NCBI RefSeq assembly: GCF_002368035.1 | Contig: NZ_AP018223.1 | Span: 970,449 to 1,034,448, forward strand | Direction of reading: 5' to 3' | From: Nostoc linckia NIES-25 | Lineage (GTDB): Bacteria; Cyanobacteriota; Cyanobacteriia; Cyanobacteriales; Nostocaceae | DNA: 64,000 bases | In this document: one piece after another, positions 26,455 through 36,083 of the stretch | How positions within the stretch are numbered: the stretch's first letter is position 1 | How the letters are laid out: every line of letters starts with the position of its first letter | The notes under the pieces: generated by a model | Told to the model about the DNA's origin: nothing | The model's database searches: none | Seen by the model: the letters and a program-made list of their open reading frames with translations, nothing else | Made by a program: the position numbers and the translations under genes

Positions 26455-28614
26455 ATGCTTCAGTATCCCAATCTCGAACAAGCGCTAAAATATCACTTCG
26501 GTTATGAAAGATTTCGCCCCGGACAACGACAAATTATCGAAGATGCGCTGCAAAATCGGGATTTATTAGTGGTGATGCCTACGGGCGGTGGAAAATCTTT
26601 GTGCTTTCAGCTACCTGCATTAATTAAAAAAGGTTTAACTGTAGTAGTATCGCCATTAATTGCTTTGATGCAAGACCAAGTGGAAGCACTGCGAAATAAT
26701 AATATTAGTGCTACGTTTCTCAATAGTAGTTTGAATCAGTATCAGGTGCGATCGCGAGAAGAAGCTATCCGCAACGGCAAAGTTAAATTACTTTACGTCG
26801 CCCCAGAACGTTTGTTAAGTGAAAGATTTCTGCCGTTTATCGATTTAGTCCATCATCAAATCGGTATTTCTACCTTCGCCATTGATGAAGCACACTGCGT
26901 CTCTGAGTGGGGACACGATTTTCGCCCAGAATATCGCCAGTTGATATCTCTGCGAAAACGCTACCCCAATGTTCCTACGGTTGCACTCACAGCCACAGCC
27001 ACCGATCGCGTCCGTGGTGATATCATTCAACAATTAGGATTGAAGCAACCGAGTATCCACATAGCCAGCTTCAATCGCCAAAATCTTTATTACGAAGTTC
27101 GTTCTAAAAGCAAGTCTGCATACGCCGAATTATTAGAACTCGTCCGGGAAAGCGAGGGTTCAGCCATTATTTATTGTTTGACGCGCAAAAAAGTTGATGA
27201 ACTCACATTTAAACTCCAAAATGATAAGATTTCAGCTTTGCCTTATCATGCTGGATTAACTGATGAAGAACGCAGTAGCAATCAAACTCGATTTATTCGC
27301 GACGATGTGCGCGTTATGGTGGCGACAATTGCTTTTGGAATGGGAATTAATAAGCCAGATGTGCGTTTAGTAATTCACTTTGATTTACCCCGTAATTTAG
27401 AAAGTTACTATCAAGAATCAGGCAGGGCAGGAAGGGACAGCGAACCCTCACGTTGTACGTTATTTTTCAGCTTTGCTGATATTAAAACCATTGAATGGAG
27501 TATTAACCAAAAAACTGACCCCCAAGAACAATTGATTGCTAAACAACAATTGCGGCAGGTAATTGATTATGCTGAAGGTACTGTTTGTCGGCGGACAATT
27601 CAGCTTGGTTATTTTGGCGAACGCTTTCCTGGGAATTGTGGTAACTGCGATAATTGCCGTAATCCCAAACCAATGGAAGATTGGACAATTGAAGCCATGA
27701 AGTTTTTATCTTGTGTGGCGCGTTGCAAAGAAAGATTTGGCATGACTTATATTATTGATGTGTTGCGCGGTGCCAAAAACCAAAAGATTATTTTAAACCA
27801 ACACGATCAACTTTCTACCTACGGAATTGGCAAAGATAAAACTGTAGATGAGTGGCGGATGTTGGCGCGATCGCTTTTACATCAAGGACTACTAGAACAG
27901 ACTAGCGATGGTTACTCAGTTTTAAAACTTAACCCCCTGAGTTGGGAAGTGATGCGGCGACAGCGCACAGTTTCCCTGGCTGTGACTGTAACGCAAAATA
28001 TTGGTTTGACACAAACAAGTGAAAAAGCTGCCGAAGCAGAAGTTTTAATGCAAAGATTGCGATCGCTACGCAAACAACTCGCCGATCTACAATCTGTTCC
28101 ACCTTATATTGTCTTTCCAGATTCTACTTTGAAATTGATGGCACAGGTACAGCCTAAAACAATGACAGAATTTGGTAAACTTTCCGGTGTAGGTACTCAC
28201 AAACTTGCCCAATATGGCGAAAAGTTCCTCGCAGAAATTCGAGCTTACCGTCAAGAAAGAGGTTTTTTAGATCCACCACCGGATAATTTTGTACCTTTTA
28301 ATAGCTTGCCTTCAGACACCGAAATTTTTACATTTCAATTGCACAAACAAGGTTTGAGTGTTGCTGAAATTGCCCAAAAACGCAACATTCGCCCGACTAC
28401 AATTATTCGCCATCTTGCAGATTTAATCGAGAAAAATCAGCCTGTAGATTTAAATCAGTTAGTGCCTTTAGAACGCCAACAAAAAATTTGGCAAGTTTTA
28501 GAAGTGCTTGGTGATATTTCTTTGACACCCATTCGAGAACAACTAGGCGAAAGCTATACCTTTGATGAAATTCGTTTAGTGCGGGGTAAATGGCGGCGCG
28601 AAAATCGGAAGTGA
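26455..28614 (+). CDS. recQ: ATP-dependent DNA helicase RecQ
   Basis: The start is set at ATG 26,455 (719 aa). The frame also opens at a TTG at 26,326, but those 43 codons are not RecQ-like. The order is standard: helicase core with the Walker A region VVMPTGGGKSLCFQLPAL, the DEAH box AIDEAHCVSEWGHDFRPEY, and motif VI QESGRAGRDSEPSRC. A zinc/RQC region follows with four Cys (GNCGNCDNC), then an HRDC domain (PKTMTEFGKLSGVGTHKL). A C-terminal helix-turn-helix ends it (LSVAEIAQKRNIRPTTIIRHL). RecQ unwinds recombination and stalled-fork intermediates in the 3'-5' direction. It is divergent from the structured RNA. Its last 29 bases are duplicated at 29,669. Confidence 0.95.
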   Translation: MLQYPNLEQALKYHFGYERFRPGQRQIIEDALQNRDLLVVMPTGGGKSLCFQLPALIKKGLTVVVSPLIALMQDQVEALRNNNISATFLNSSLNQYQVRSREEAIRNGKVKLLYVAPERLLSERFLPFIDLVHHQIGISTFAIDEAHCVSEWGHDFRPEYRQLISLRKRYPNVPTVALTATATDRVRGDIIQQLGLKQPSIHIASFNRQNLYYEVRSKSKSAYAELLELVRESEGSAIIYCLTRKKVDELTFKLQNDKISALPYHAGLTDEERSSNQTRFIRDDVRVMVATIAFGMGINKPDVRLVIHFDLPRNLESYYQESGRAGRDSEPSRCTLFFSFADIKTIEWSINQKTDPQEQLIAKQQLRQVIDYAEGTVCRRTIQLGYFGERFPGNCGNCDNCRNPKPMEDWTIEAMKFLSCVARCKERFGMTYIIDVLRGAKNQKIILNQHDQLSTYGIGKDKTVDEWRMLARSLLHQGLLEQTSDGYSVLKLNPLSWEVMRRQRTVSLAVTVTQNIGLTQTSEKAAEAEVLMQRLRSLRKQLADLQSVPPYIVFPDSTLKLMAQVQPKTMTEFGKLSGVGTHKLAQYGEKFLAEIRAYRQERGFLDPPPDNFVPFNSLPSDTEIFTFQLHKQGLSVAEIAQKRNIRPTTIIRHLADLIEKNQPVDLNQLVPLERQQKIWQVLEVLGDISLTPIREQLGESYTFDEIRLVRGKWRRENRK

Positions 28615-28662
28615 TACCAATTCCAAAAATACTTGCAAGACATTCAAAACCGAAAAACTAGA

Positions 28663-28684
28663 AGACGCGATGAATCGCGTGTCT
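28663..28684. repeat. AGACGCGAT palindrome, imperfect copy
   Basis: AGACGCGAT..AATCGCGTGTCT arms with a one-base irregularity. A perfect version is at 42,853. It lies 50 bases after the recQ stop. Confidence 0.65.
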
Positions 28685-28734
28685 ACAAATAGTGTGACTT
28701 TTTTACAGCAATTTTCAGGTAAATAGACCACGTT

Positions 28735-28762
28735 GTAGGGGCGCACAGCTGTGCGCCCCTAC
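28735..28762. repeat. Perfect 28-base palindrome
   Basis: GTAGGGGCGCACAG is followed at once by its exact reverse complement, giving a 14-bp stem with no loop. It lies between the convergent recQ and Uma2 genes. It belongs to the GTAGGGGC-type dispersed palindromes. Confidence 0.85.
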
Positions 28763-28806
28763 GGGAGATTGTGGTTCAAATAGATGAAAAACGCTGTAAT
28801 GCTTTC

Positions 28807-29436
28807 CTACGAAGCCAAATCGAAAATCTGCTGTGCGGTTAAGTTGAATTGGGGGAATGTCGGAGAAACAATGGTCGTATTTCCCGTAAATTGAGTCATC
28901 TGATATTCTCCCTCGACCAAGTTACAAACAAAAATTGTGGGTTGCTTGGGGTTACCAATGAACTTTCTCGCCCCCAGTGCGGCATAATCGATAATCCAAT
29001 ATTCTTCGATGCCCATTTCCTCATAATCTCGAAGTTTATCGTAGTAATCGTCACGCCAATTAGTTGAAACGACCTCGACGATTAATTTGACCGAATCAGG
29101 ATTTTGAATAATCGATTCGCTTTCCCACCGGGGTTCATCCCCAAGAACTTCTTTGTTTAAAACGATGATGTCCGGCTCGTAACCTGATTTTTCTCGTTTG
29201 GGTTTGATAATTGATTCTCTGGGAATAGTCCATATACCGCCAGAGCCACTCTGCCTGATAATTATCAATAGTTGCTCAATCAGGGAACCTGTGAAATTTG
29301 AATGTTTTCCCCTTGGCTTGGGTATTTCGATAATTACTCCATTATGCAATTCGTATCGTACCTCTGAATTTTCGGGATACCAACTGATAAATTCATCGAA
29401 GCTGTATAGTTTGGGTTCGATTTGGACTTGAGTCAT
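28807..29436 (-). CDS. Uma2-family (DUF820) restriction-endonuclease-fold protein
   Basis: This 209-aa protein of the Uma2 family is greatly expanded in cyanobacteria. It has the N-terminal SFDEFISWYPENSEVRYELHNGVII pattern and a PD-(D/E)XK-like core. The acidic residue is in EPDIIVL (about 118) and the E..V motif in VKLIVEVVST (about 140-149), followed by DYEEMGIEEYWIIDY. The fold is that of restriction enzymes; whether the family cuts DNA, and what it does, is not established. Many copies per genome suggest mobility. A truncated relative lies 340 bases upstream at 29,778. It is convergent with recQ. Confidence 0.88.
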   Translation of the reverse strand: MTQVQIEPKLYSFDEFISWYPENSEVRYELHNGVIIEIPKPRGKHSNFTGSLIEQLLIIIRQSGSGGIWTIPRESIIKPKREKSGYEPDIIVLNKEVLGDEPRWESESIIQNPDSVKLIVEVVSTNWRDDYYDKLRDYEEMGIEEYWIIDYAALGARKFIGNPKQPTIFVCNLVEGEYQMTQFTGNTTIVSPTFPQFNLTAQQIFDLAS

Positions 29437-29668
29437 ATTATCTAGTTAGTGAACGTTAAGTACTTGTTAATAAAAGGGTTACAGCTTGAGTAATTTTTTT
29501 GATTAATTATTTATGCATCAAATGTTTTTCTAATTCTTTAACTATTGTGGCTCCTGTAGCAAGATGCTATAAGGTATTGTGACTGCTAAATTGTTAAGAT
29601 TTTCTAATTAAAATATTAAGAGTGAGATTCCAAGAGTTAGCCGATGAGTCAAAAATTACTTTCTGCGA

Positions 29669-29697
29669 GTAAATGGCGGCGCGAAAATCGCAAGTGA
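29669..29697 (+). repeat. Duplicate of the last 29 bases of recQ
   Basis: GTAAATGGCGGCGCGAAAAT and the following CGCAAGTGA match the recQ 3' end (28,586-28,614) in 28 of 29 positions, including the stop codon. It forms the end of a 17-codon frame that begins at ATG 29,644 (MSQKLLSASKWRRENRK), probably a scar rather than a gene. Confidence 0.8.
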
Positions 29698-29777
29698 AAA
29701 GTTAATTGGTCAACGGTCAACACCTAACAGTCAACAATTACCTTAAAATACAAGAGCAAGATAAAAGGAGTTAGTCA

Positions 29778-29897
29778 ATGAGTCAGATGCATAATACAGG
29801 AGTACGCTGGACAAGTCAGGATGTGGAACTATTACCAGAAAATGAAGGGACGCGCTACGAGATAGTTGACGGAGAATTATTTACGACCGGGGCATAG
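29778..29897 (+). pseudogene. Truncated Uma2-family gene, N-terminal fragment
   Basis: It begins with an AAGGAG ribosome-binding site and ATG at 29,778 and encodes 39 residues. The segment VELLPENEGTRYEIVDGELF is the classic N-terminus of Uma2 proteins. It then runs into a TAG. The catalytic PD-(D/E)XK part (about 150 residues) is absent and the MFS gene begins 37 bases later. It is a remnant, not a complete gene. Confidence 0.8.
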
Positions 29898-29934
29898 TGT
29901 AAATCAGTTTTTTCCTGCATAAATTTTAAATTAA

Positions 29935-31125
29935 ATGGAAACACAAATCTCAAATAACGGATTAACTAAAGTCCAGGTACTGATTATGGCGATCGCAGCT
30001 GGTGTCTGTGTTGCTAACGTTTATTATAATCAGCCAATCCTCAAAGATATTGCATCTTCTTTTCGAGTTAGTGAAGCCGAAGTCGGTAGCATATCTGTGC
30101 TTACACAAGTTGGTTACGGTTTTGGGCTTTTCTTTTTAATTCCTTTGGGGGATAAAATTAACAAGAAAAAATTAATTATTACCTTACTAGGATGTTTGTT
30201 TTGTTTGTTAATAGCCATGACATTTTCACAAAACATCGTCCAAGCTTCGATATTGAGCATAGCAATTGGAATTACCACAGTCTCAGCCCAAGTTATTCTT
30301 CCTTTGGCAGCAAGTATAGATAGAGTAACTACAGGTCAAACTGTAGGCAACATTTTTACTGGTGTATTGATTGGAGTTTTAGGCGCAAGAGTTTTCAGTG
30401 GATATATTGCTGAATGGTTTAGTTGGCGTTATGTATATGGATTCTCAGCAGTAATGATTTTAATTGTGACTGTTTTATTAAAGATATATTTACCTAATGT
30501 CAAAAATGATTTTGATGGTTATTATTTGGAATTATTAAAATCGACGCTTTATCAATTAAAACGTTTTTCACTATTAAGAGAAGCATCGTTAATTGGTGGT
30601 TTATTGTTTGGCGTCTTTTGCTCATTTTGGACGACGCTGACTTTCCATCTTAGCGGAGCGCCTTTTTATTTTCAATCTGACATAATTGGGATTTATGGGT
30701 TTGTGGCGATCGCAGGTGCATTGATGGCTCCAGTTTTTGGTAAACTAGCCGATCGCGGTAATTCACAACGTTCCTTGACTCTTGCTGTATCGATGGTAAT
30801 TGCAAGTTTAGTAATTGCTAAAATTGCTGCTAATTCTGCACTGGCGATCGCTGTTGCTGTATTGTTGGTAGATGTAGGCGTACAGGCAATGCAGGTTACC
30901 AATCTCGCCAGGATATACACCCTTGATGCTCAATCCAATAGTCGCATCAACACAGTTTACATGACTACCTATTTTATCGGCGGTGCTGTAGGTACTAGCA
31001 TTGGCCTATTCTGCTGGAATCTCGGCGGCTGGAATTTGGTAACTTGGCAAATGTTAGTTCTGACTCTACTTGCATTTTTTATTATCGTCAGACCTAAACT
31101 AACTACACCAAAAACAAATCAGTAA
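29935..31125 (+). CDS. Major facilitator superfamily transporter
   Basis: This 396-aa protein has 12 predicted membrane helices in two bundles of six and lacks a signal peptide. It starts with a short polar N-terminus, then LIMAIAAGVCVANVYYNQPIL, a phrase typical of YnfM/YdeR-like drug or sugar efflux MFS. The loop 2-3 motif appears as GDKINKKKLI, a variant of GxxxDxxGRR with fewer arginines. The substrate cannot be told. It follows the Uma2 remnant closely, and the next genes are on the opposite strand. Confidence 0.88.
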   Translation: METQISNNGLTKVQVLIMAIAAGVCVANVYYNQPILKDIASSFRVSEAEVGSISVLTQVGYGFGLFFLIPLGDKINKKKLIITLLGCLFCLLIAMTFSQNIVQASILSIAIGITTVSAQVILPLAASIDRVTTGQTVGNIFTGVLIGVLGARVFSGYIAEWFSWRYVYGFSAVMILIVTVLLKIYLPNVKNDFDGYYLELLKSTLYQLKRFSLLREASLIGGLLFGVFCSFWTTLTFHLSGAPFYFQSDIIGIYGFVAIAGALMAPVFGKLADRGNSQRSLTLAVSMVIASLVIAKIAANSALAIAVAVLLVDVGVQAMQVTNLARIYTLDAQSNSRINTVYMTTYFIGGAVGTSIGLFCWNLGGWNLVTWQMLVLTLLAFFIIVRPKLTTPKTNQ

Positions 31126-31264
31126 GAAATAATCAAAGTTATTCTTTTTACAAAAGAAAATCTATATAAATTTTTGTCAGATATCGCCTTGCACCGATCG
31201 CTAAATTTTCTCCTCATCAAGGCGATACCTACAGTTCGTCAGCTTACAATAGCTGGAGATTTCA

Positions 31265-31411
31265 TTAGTTGGAATCTTGGGAAGTTACAGTAGCTGGCGA
31301 TAGCGCAGTGTTCTGGTTTTTGGCAGACAGAATTACAGATAATAGCTTAGGTAGGGCTAGGCAAGCAACAGCACTAAGCAGGGTCATTAATAAACCATCT
31401 ATCAAACTCAT
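31265..31411 (-). CDS. Small membrane peptide with ALPKL core, 48 aa (paralogue of 39,821)
   Basis: The ATG at 31,411 is preferred because GGGGAG lies 8 bases before it; the frame can be extended 13 codons upstream. The peptide is one hydrophobic helix with a conserved pattern, MSLIDGLLMTLLSAVACLAL then PKLLSVILSAK, and a polar Ser/Thr-rich tail. Fourteen of the first 31 residues are identical to the peptide at 39,821-40,066, including ID, AC and ALPKL. It lies 310 bases downstream of the radical SAM gene on the same strand. It may be a membrane peptide or a precursor peptide; its function is not known. Confidence 0.6.
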   Translation of the reverse strand: MSLIDGLLMTLLSAVACLALPKLLSVILSAKNQNTALSPATVTSQDSN

Positions 31412-31720
31412 TATGTTATCTCCCCTGTTTAAAAAAGATGTATTTAACATAATTACTAGTTTGCAGCAAAATTAGTACAATTACTGAAAACGGTATTTTA
31501 AATTTCTTTTATTGGTTATAAGCTAACTATATATATTCTTTGCTAATGGTAACTATCAATTTTTAAATATGTTTTTTAAAAGAAGACTTTTTGCAATTTA
31601 GTGCCACATATAGACTAATTAAATTTAAATGTTGATAACACTAATAGTTAAGTTTTAATCATTAACTTCACAAAAATTATTTTTTGACAATGATTTAGGA
31701 CTGACGCAAGAAATCCACTA

Positions 31721-33235
31721 CTATGCTTTCTGTTGGACAGGAAGCCTATATTTGATAAGGCGTAAGCCCTCTAATCGCACAGCTTCAGGATATAAAGCTT
31801 TGTAAATATTGCAATTTGGAGATTGAATATCGTAACGACCTGTAGCCTTAAACGTTGCCAAAGGACAACCACCCGTACACCAATATTTCCACTCACATGT
31901 ACGACAACCTTCTTTCTCTTCAACTGACAAATTCTGAATACCTGCTTTATCTTGTCGCACAAAAGTTAAAGGATCTTCATTCTCAACTGAGGATACAGTT
32001 TTATGTAGTTGCATCTGGCATTTAGCAATTTCCCCTTTGTAATCAAATACGAGATAACTTTGCCCAACTCCACAAGTGCGTTTATGAGGAGACGATAAAT
32101 TGGCGCGATCGATCAATGAACCTAGTAAACTACGATTAGGTAATTTGAATTCGATAACTTTGAAGGCTGCCAACATTCCCTCAATTACCCTAGATTCTTC
32201 TAATTGCAAGTCCTCGTAAGAAGCTGACAGTTCGTTTTCACGATAGAAATTTAAACTAAAGGGCAGATTATTTTCTAATATCCATTCCAGAACATCGGGT
32301 AAACCTTCTGCATTCCGTCCAGTAACTGTGATGGAAATATCTGGTATCAGACCATTTTCTAAAGCAATTTTAATACCTCGTTCGACATCTTGAAACGATC
32401 CTTTTTTGTCTGCATAACTTCTTTGGATATTGTGGAAATTTGCTAATCCATCTAGGGAAATCATGAGACGTAAATTCAATGTTTGCAGCATCTCAATAAT
32501 TTCAGACGTAATTAGTATTCCATTGCTGAGAACAACTCCATCTAATATGATATCTGTTTGTTTACTAAGGGATTGAGCGTACAAATGGAGATCCTTAATT
32601 AAAGCAGAGCAGAGTAATGCTTCTCCTCCTGCATACTTGAGTTTGACGCGGCGGTAATTATTTAACGTGGCAGAGCGAAATGTAGATTCAATGGCTGTTC
32701 TACCTATATCTATTGACATATCTTTTGCTAAATGAGGAAGATAGCAATAGTCACATCTTAAATTACAGCGATCGGTGATATGCAACCATGCTGTTAAAGT
32801 TTCTGGGATTTCATTTAGGTTAAACGAGCAATTATTCTTAGGTACTATTAAACGTGCTTGATATAGTTCTCTAATAGCTGTCTGTAAGTCTGTTAATTCG
32901 AGGTGAAAATCCTCTATTGCAATATCATCTAACTTATGAGGAATTGTAAATTTATCTAATAAATCTAGTGCTGATTTATTCAGAACTACTGCTTGATGAT
33001 AAATACCATAACAAATAGAATAAGTATTATCTAAATTCATAATCTGCGAGTTGGGAACTCTCACAAACTCTGTTTCCAGAATTCCCAGAGATAATGGGAT
33101 ATCTGAGCTTAATTGTGCTAACGGAGATAAGTCACAGGCACAGTCACCTCCATCACAGTCGCATTGCCCAGTTGGTACGTAGGTAGAATTGAGAGAAACT
33201 AAAATTTGGGGTCGATCGCTTTTTTTATTAAGCAT
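31721..33235 (-). CDS. Radical SAM/SPASM peptide maturase with PqqD-like domain
   Basis: The ATG at 33,235 overlaps the stop of the preceding STAND gene (ATGCTTAA), implying translational coupling; a GTG at 33,259 is an alternative. From the ATG it is 504 aa. Residues 25-34 form a Cys-rich motif, CDCDGGDCAC. A PqqD/RRE-like domain lies at about 65-135 (VVLNKSALDLLDKF). The radical SAM core begins with CNLRCDYCY (Cys at about 157, 161, 164). The C-terminal SPASM region has CGVGQSYLVF, EGCRTCEWKYWCTGGCP and a last Cys near CNIYKAL, for auxiliary Fe-S clusters. Such enzymes modify ribosomal peptides or proteins. The substrate is not evident; the flanking small peptides or partner proteins are candidates. 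Confidence 0.88.
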   Translation of the reverse strand: MLNKKSDRPQILVSLNSTYVPTGQCDCDGGDCACDLSPLAQLSSDIPLSLGILETEFVRVPNSQIMNLDNTYSICYGIYHQAVVLNKSALDLLDKFTIPHKLDDIAIEDFHLELTDLQTAIRELYQARLIVPKNNCSFNLNEIPETLTAWLHITDRCNLRCDYCYLPHLAKDMSIDIGRTAIESTFRSATLNNYRRVKLKYAGGEALLCSALIKDLHLYAQSLSKQTDIILDGVVLSNGILITSEIIEMLQTLNLRLMISLDGLANFHNIQRSYADKKGSFQDVERGIKIALENGLIPDISITVTGRNAEGLPDVLEWILENNLPFSLNFYRENELSASYEDLQLEESRVIEGMLAAFKVIEFKLPNRSLLGSLIDRANLSSPHKRTCGVGQSYLVFDYKGEIAKCQMQLHKTVSSVENEDPLTFVRQDKAGIQNLSVEEKEGCRTCEWKYWCTGGCPLATFKATGRYDIQSPNCNIYKALYPEAVRLEGLRLIKYRLPVQQKA

Positions 33236-36017
33236 GAGAAGATGGCTGTTTTGTTGCACGGATTCTAGTCAGAAACATTTGTTGATCGCACCATTCCTTG
33301 AGAGCTTTACGATCTTGCCACTGAGATTTGAGTTGCTGGAGCAAAGTTTTAGAAAGTTCTATAGGCAACCGTTCGATTTTCTTTTGCAGTAAATTTAGCT
33401 CATGTTGGATTGAATAGGGGCCAAAACCTCCATGTTGAAAGATTTTGGGTATTCCTTGAGCATATTTGCTAAAAGCAAAATCGTAGTTAGCTTGTTGAAA
33501 TGCAACATCACCTTCTATTCGTAATATACGACCAAAGTATAGCGTATGGATATTTTCATAGGATCGGAAGCGATCGCTAAGTTCCCGTGCATAATCACAA
33601 ATATGCTCGTAGGCTTTTGCATAATAATCAAACTCTGCTTTACCTACCAAACTATCGATGGCATATCGCATATCGTTGTATTCTAAACTAGTGTGATAAG
33701 AGCGATCGTTGAGTTTTAGAGCTTGTTCGCACAAAGAGCGATCGCCTTCTTGAAACCCAAGAAGCCAATAGACACTGGCAGCTTGATGCAAAATTCCAGG
33801 TAACTCCTCTTCTCGTCCATATTTTTCTGCCAGTTTTAGGCTTTTTTCTAAGGCATCTTGAGCTTGAGAAAGCAGATTGAGATCCCATTTTACCTGTGTC
33901 ACATCCCAAACATCTTCATTTCTTATCTCAGCACTAAACCACTGATTTAAACCTAACTGAAAGTACGCCCTACACAATATTCGATTATCATTTTCCTCAT
34001 TGTCACAACGACTTAACGCTCTTTCAAGTAGTTGTTTAGCTTTAACATAGTTACCGTCATCTACCCAAATACTAGCAGAGGCAATTTCAGCGTCGGCTAT
34101 TTCGCGTTCGCTCTCAACACTCGACCACATATCAATAGCAGCCTTAAAACACTGTTCGGCCTTGACATAATTTTTTTGTTGTCCGTATAAAAATCCCAAA
34201 TTATTCTGAATGCTAGCCATCACTTGAGTTAAGCCTTTATTAGGAGTGTCAACTTCCATAGCAGCATCCCAACCCAGTTTGTAATATTTTTCAGCTTCCT
34301 CAAAGTTGTTGAGTTGCCGATAAAGATAACCAACTTGGTTAGCTACACCAGGAATAGCTGATAGTTTGTTGCGTTGGACTAGCAATAAACATTCTTGCTG
34401 ATATTTTAAAGCTTCGTCATAAAGATGTAATTTCGCATTCAGCATTCCCAAGACATTGCAAATATCTGCTTTATGAACAGAATTAGCAGATTGTTCGGAT
34501 AGTATTCCCTCTAATTTTCTTACCTCATTCTCTGTTGTCTTCTTGTCTTTGAGTGCATGAACAATCCTTGATTCAAAAATAATCATTTTCAGTTTTTTAT
34601 CGGGGGTTAGCTCTGTTTCAAATTGTTTGGCGATTGCCAATAATTGATTGACAAAGCTAAATTTCTTGGCTTGAGTGCGTATGGTGTTAGTAACTTCATA
34701 CCAAGTTTCAAAACCAGCGATCGCATCTGCATATAAAGCATTCCATAGCCATCGCGTAGTATTAAATTCCCGCAGTTGTTTCACTTCTTCAATGAGAAAG
34801 TCAATCCTAGTGCCTTTCTGGGAATTATCAGAGGAATCTTGAATATTCAATATGCTTTTTTGTGGCCCTAATTTATAATCTTTTTGCTTGAAATATTTAG
34901 CAGCAATCCGACTATCTCGTTTTCTCCATTCAAAATCTGGGTCAATATCTGTCCATACATATTTTTCAACCAAGTCTCGTACAATATCATGCAATGATAT
35001 TTGAGAACCACCTACTACTGGTTTAATAAAAAAGTAGGTCTGTGCATCAATAAATAATCTATGAGCATCTTCTGGAGATATTTCTAATAAATTCGCAATA
35101 TCAGAACTATCTAATGGGTAGATACGTGAAAGTAACAGAGTTAGCCGATCCATTGATGTGCGAAGCTGCGTAATATGTCGAACCATCTCAGCTTCAAATC
35201 CACCAGTTTTTTCCAACCTACCTGGAATAGTTTCTATATCTTCACTCTCTAACCAATCTGGTATGACTTCCCGATAAGCATACTCTACCCCAAATTCAAT
35301 CATGATCGGGCTGCCACCAGAAAGAACTATGAGTTTTTGAGCCAAGTCTTGTCCCAGAGTAAAGTGAAGCTGCTCCTCTTTAGAAGCAATGTATGTCTGC
35401 ACATCCTCACGAGTAAATTCATTTAATTCCAAATAAATTAATTCTTCTTTGTTGAATGACTTTTCTAAAATTTGGCGGGCAATACTAGGGCGGCCTGCTA
35501 AAATAAACACGGCATTATCTAATTGATGGCATAAATCGCCAACATGTTGCCAAACTTCTTCTCTGGCCTCTGGTTGTCCTAGCTTCTCAACAGTATCAAT
35601 CAGAAATACTAGTCTCTGTTGGCTGGATTTTCGATTAATTTCATCGAGCAAGAACTTTTCAAGTTGTCTGCGTTCCTGTTTATATGCAGTTTGGCTGATG
35701 CAGTTTTCATCTTCTCGCAGTTGTCGTAATCCCAGCAACCATTTTTGATATGTAGAATCGTATAATTGTTTAGCGATTTGAGTGTATAAATCTTCTGCAT
35801 CATTAAAAACAGGGATATCGCAATCAATAATTTCACTTGTCCCAACTTGAACTCGATTTAGCCGAGATTGTAATGCACGCAGCAACCAAGTTTTGCCAAT
35901 CCCACCTCTACCTTCTACCAAAATGACACGCAGCTTATTAGGTTGTCGAACAAGGGAAATGATTCTATTTAGATGTTCTTCACGACCAACAAACTCTAAT
36001 TTATCTAGTTCAGGCAT
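33228..36017 (-). CDS. STAND-type ATPase with TPR sensor domain
   Basis: This 929-aa protein starts with FVGREEHLNRII and the Walker A motif GRGGIGKT (residues 36-43). RLVFLIDTVEKL follows as the Walker B strand (about 130-142), then VLSGGSPIMIEFG (GxP-like sensor region) and a winged-helix part with LSRIYPLDSSDIANLL. From about 480 to 900 it consists of tetratricopeptide-like repeats (DEALKYQQECL, EEAEKYYKLGWDAAM, VKAEQCFKAAIDMW). There is no recognisable effector domain of its own, so it probably switches on a partner. It lies 66 bases after the P-loop ATPase gene and overlaps the radical SAM gene, in the middle of a five-gene operon. Confidence 0.85.
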   Translation of the reverse strand: MPELDKLEFVGREEHLNRIISLVRQPNKLRVILVEGRGGIGKTWLLRALQSRLNRVQVGTSEIIDCDIPVFNDAEDLYTQIAKQLYDSTYQKWLLGLRQLREDENCISQTAYKQERRQLEKFLLDEINRKSSQQRLVFLIDTVEKLGQPEAREEVWQHVGDLCHQLDNAVFILAGRPSIARQILEKSFNKEELIYLELNEFTREDVQTYIASKEEQLHFTLGQDLAQKLIVLSGGSPIMIEFGVEYAYREVIPDWLESEDIETIPGRLEKTGGFEAEMVRHITQLRTSMDRLTLLLSRIYPLDSSDIANLLEISPEDAHRLFIDAQTYFFIKPVVGGSQISLHDIVRDLVEKYVWTDIDPDFEWRKRDSRIAAKYFKQKDYKLGPQKSILNIQDSSDNSQKGTRIDFLIEEVKQLREFNTTRWLWNALYADAIAGFETWYEVTNTIRTQAKKFSFVNQLLAIAKQFETELTPDKKLKMIIFESRIVHALKDKKTTENEVRKLEGILSEQSANSVHKADICNVLGMLNAKLHLYDEALKYQQECLLLVQRNKLSAIPGVANQVGYLYRQLNNFEEAEKYYKLGWDAAMEVDTPNKGLTQVMASIQNNLGFLYGQQKNYVKAEQCFKAAIDMWSSVESEREIADAEIASASIWVDDGNYVKAKQLLERALSRCDNEENDNRILCRAYFQLGLNQWFSAEIRNEDVWDVTQVKWDLNLLSQAQDALEKSLKLAEKYGREEELPGILHQAASVYWLLGFQEGDRSLCEQALKLNDRSYHTSLEYNDMRYAIDSLVGKAEFDYYAKAYEHICDYARELSDRFRSYENIHTLYFGRILRIEGDVAFQQANYDFAFSKYAQGIPKIFQHGGFGPYSIQHELNLLQKKIERLPIELSKTLLQQLKSQWQDRKALKEWCDQQMFLTRIRATKQPSSHA

Positions 36018-36083
36018 AATATCAAACTCCTATTTAGTTGTTGCAAAAATTCATTCAATATATCTCTTCTTCCTACTGACCAG

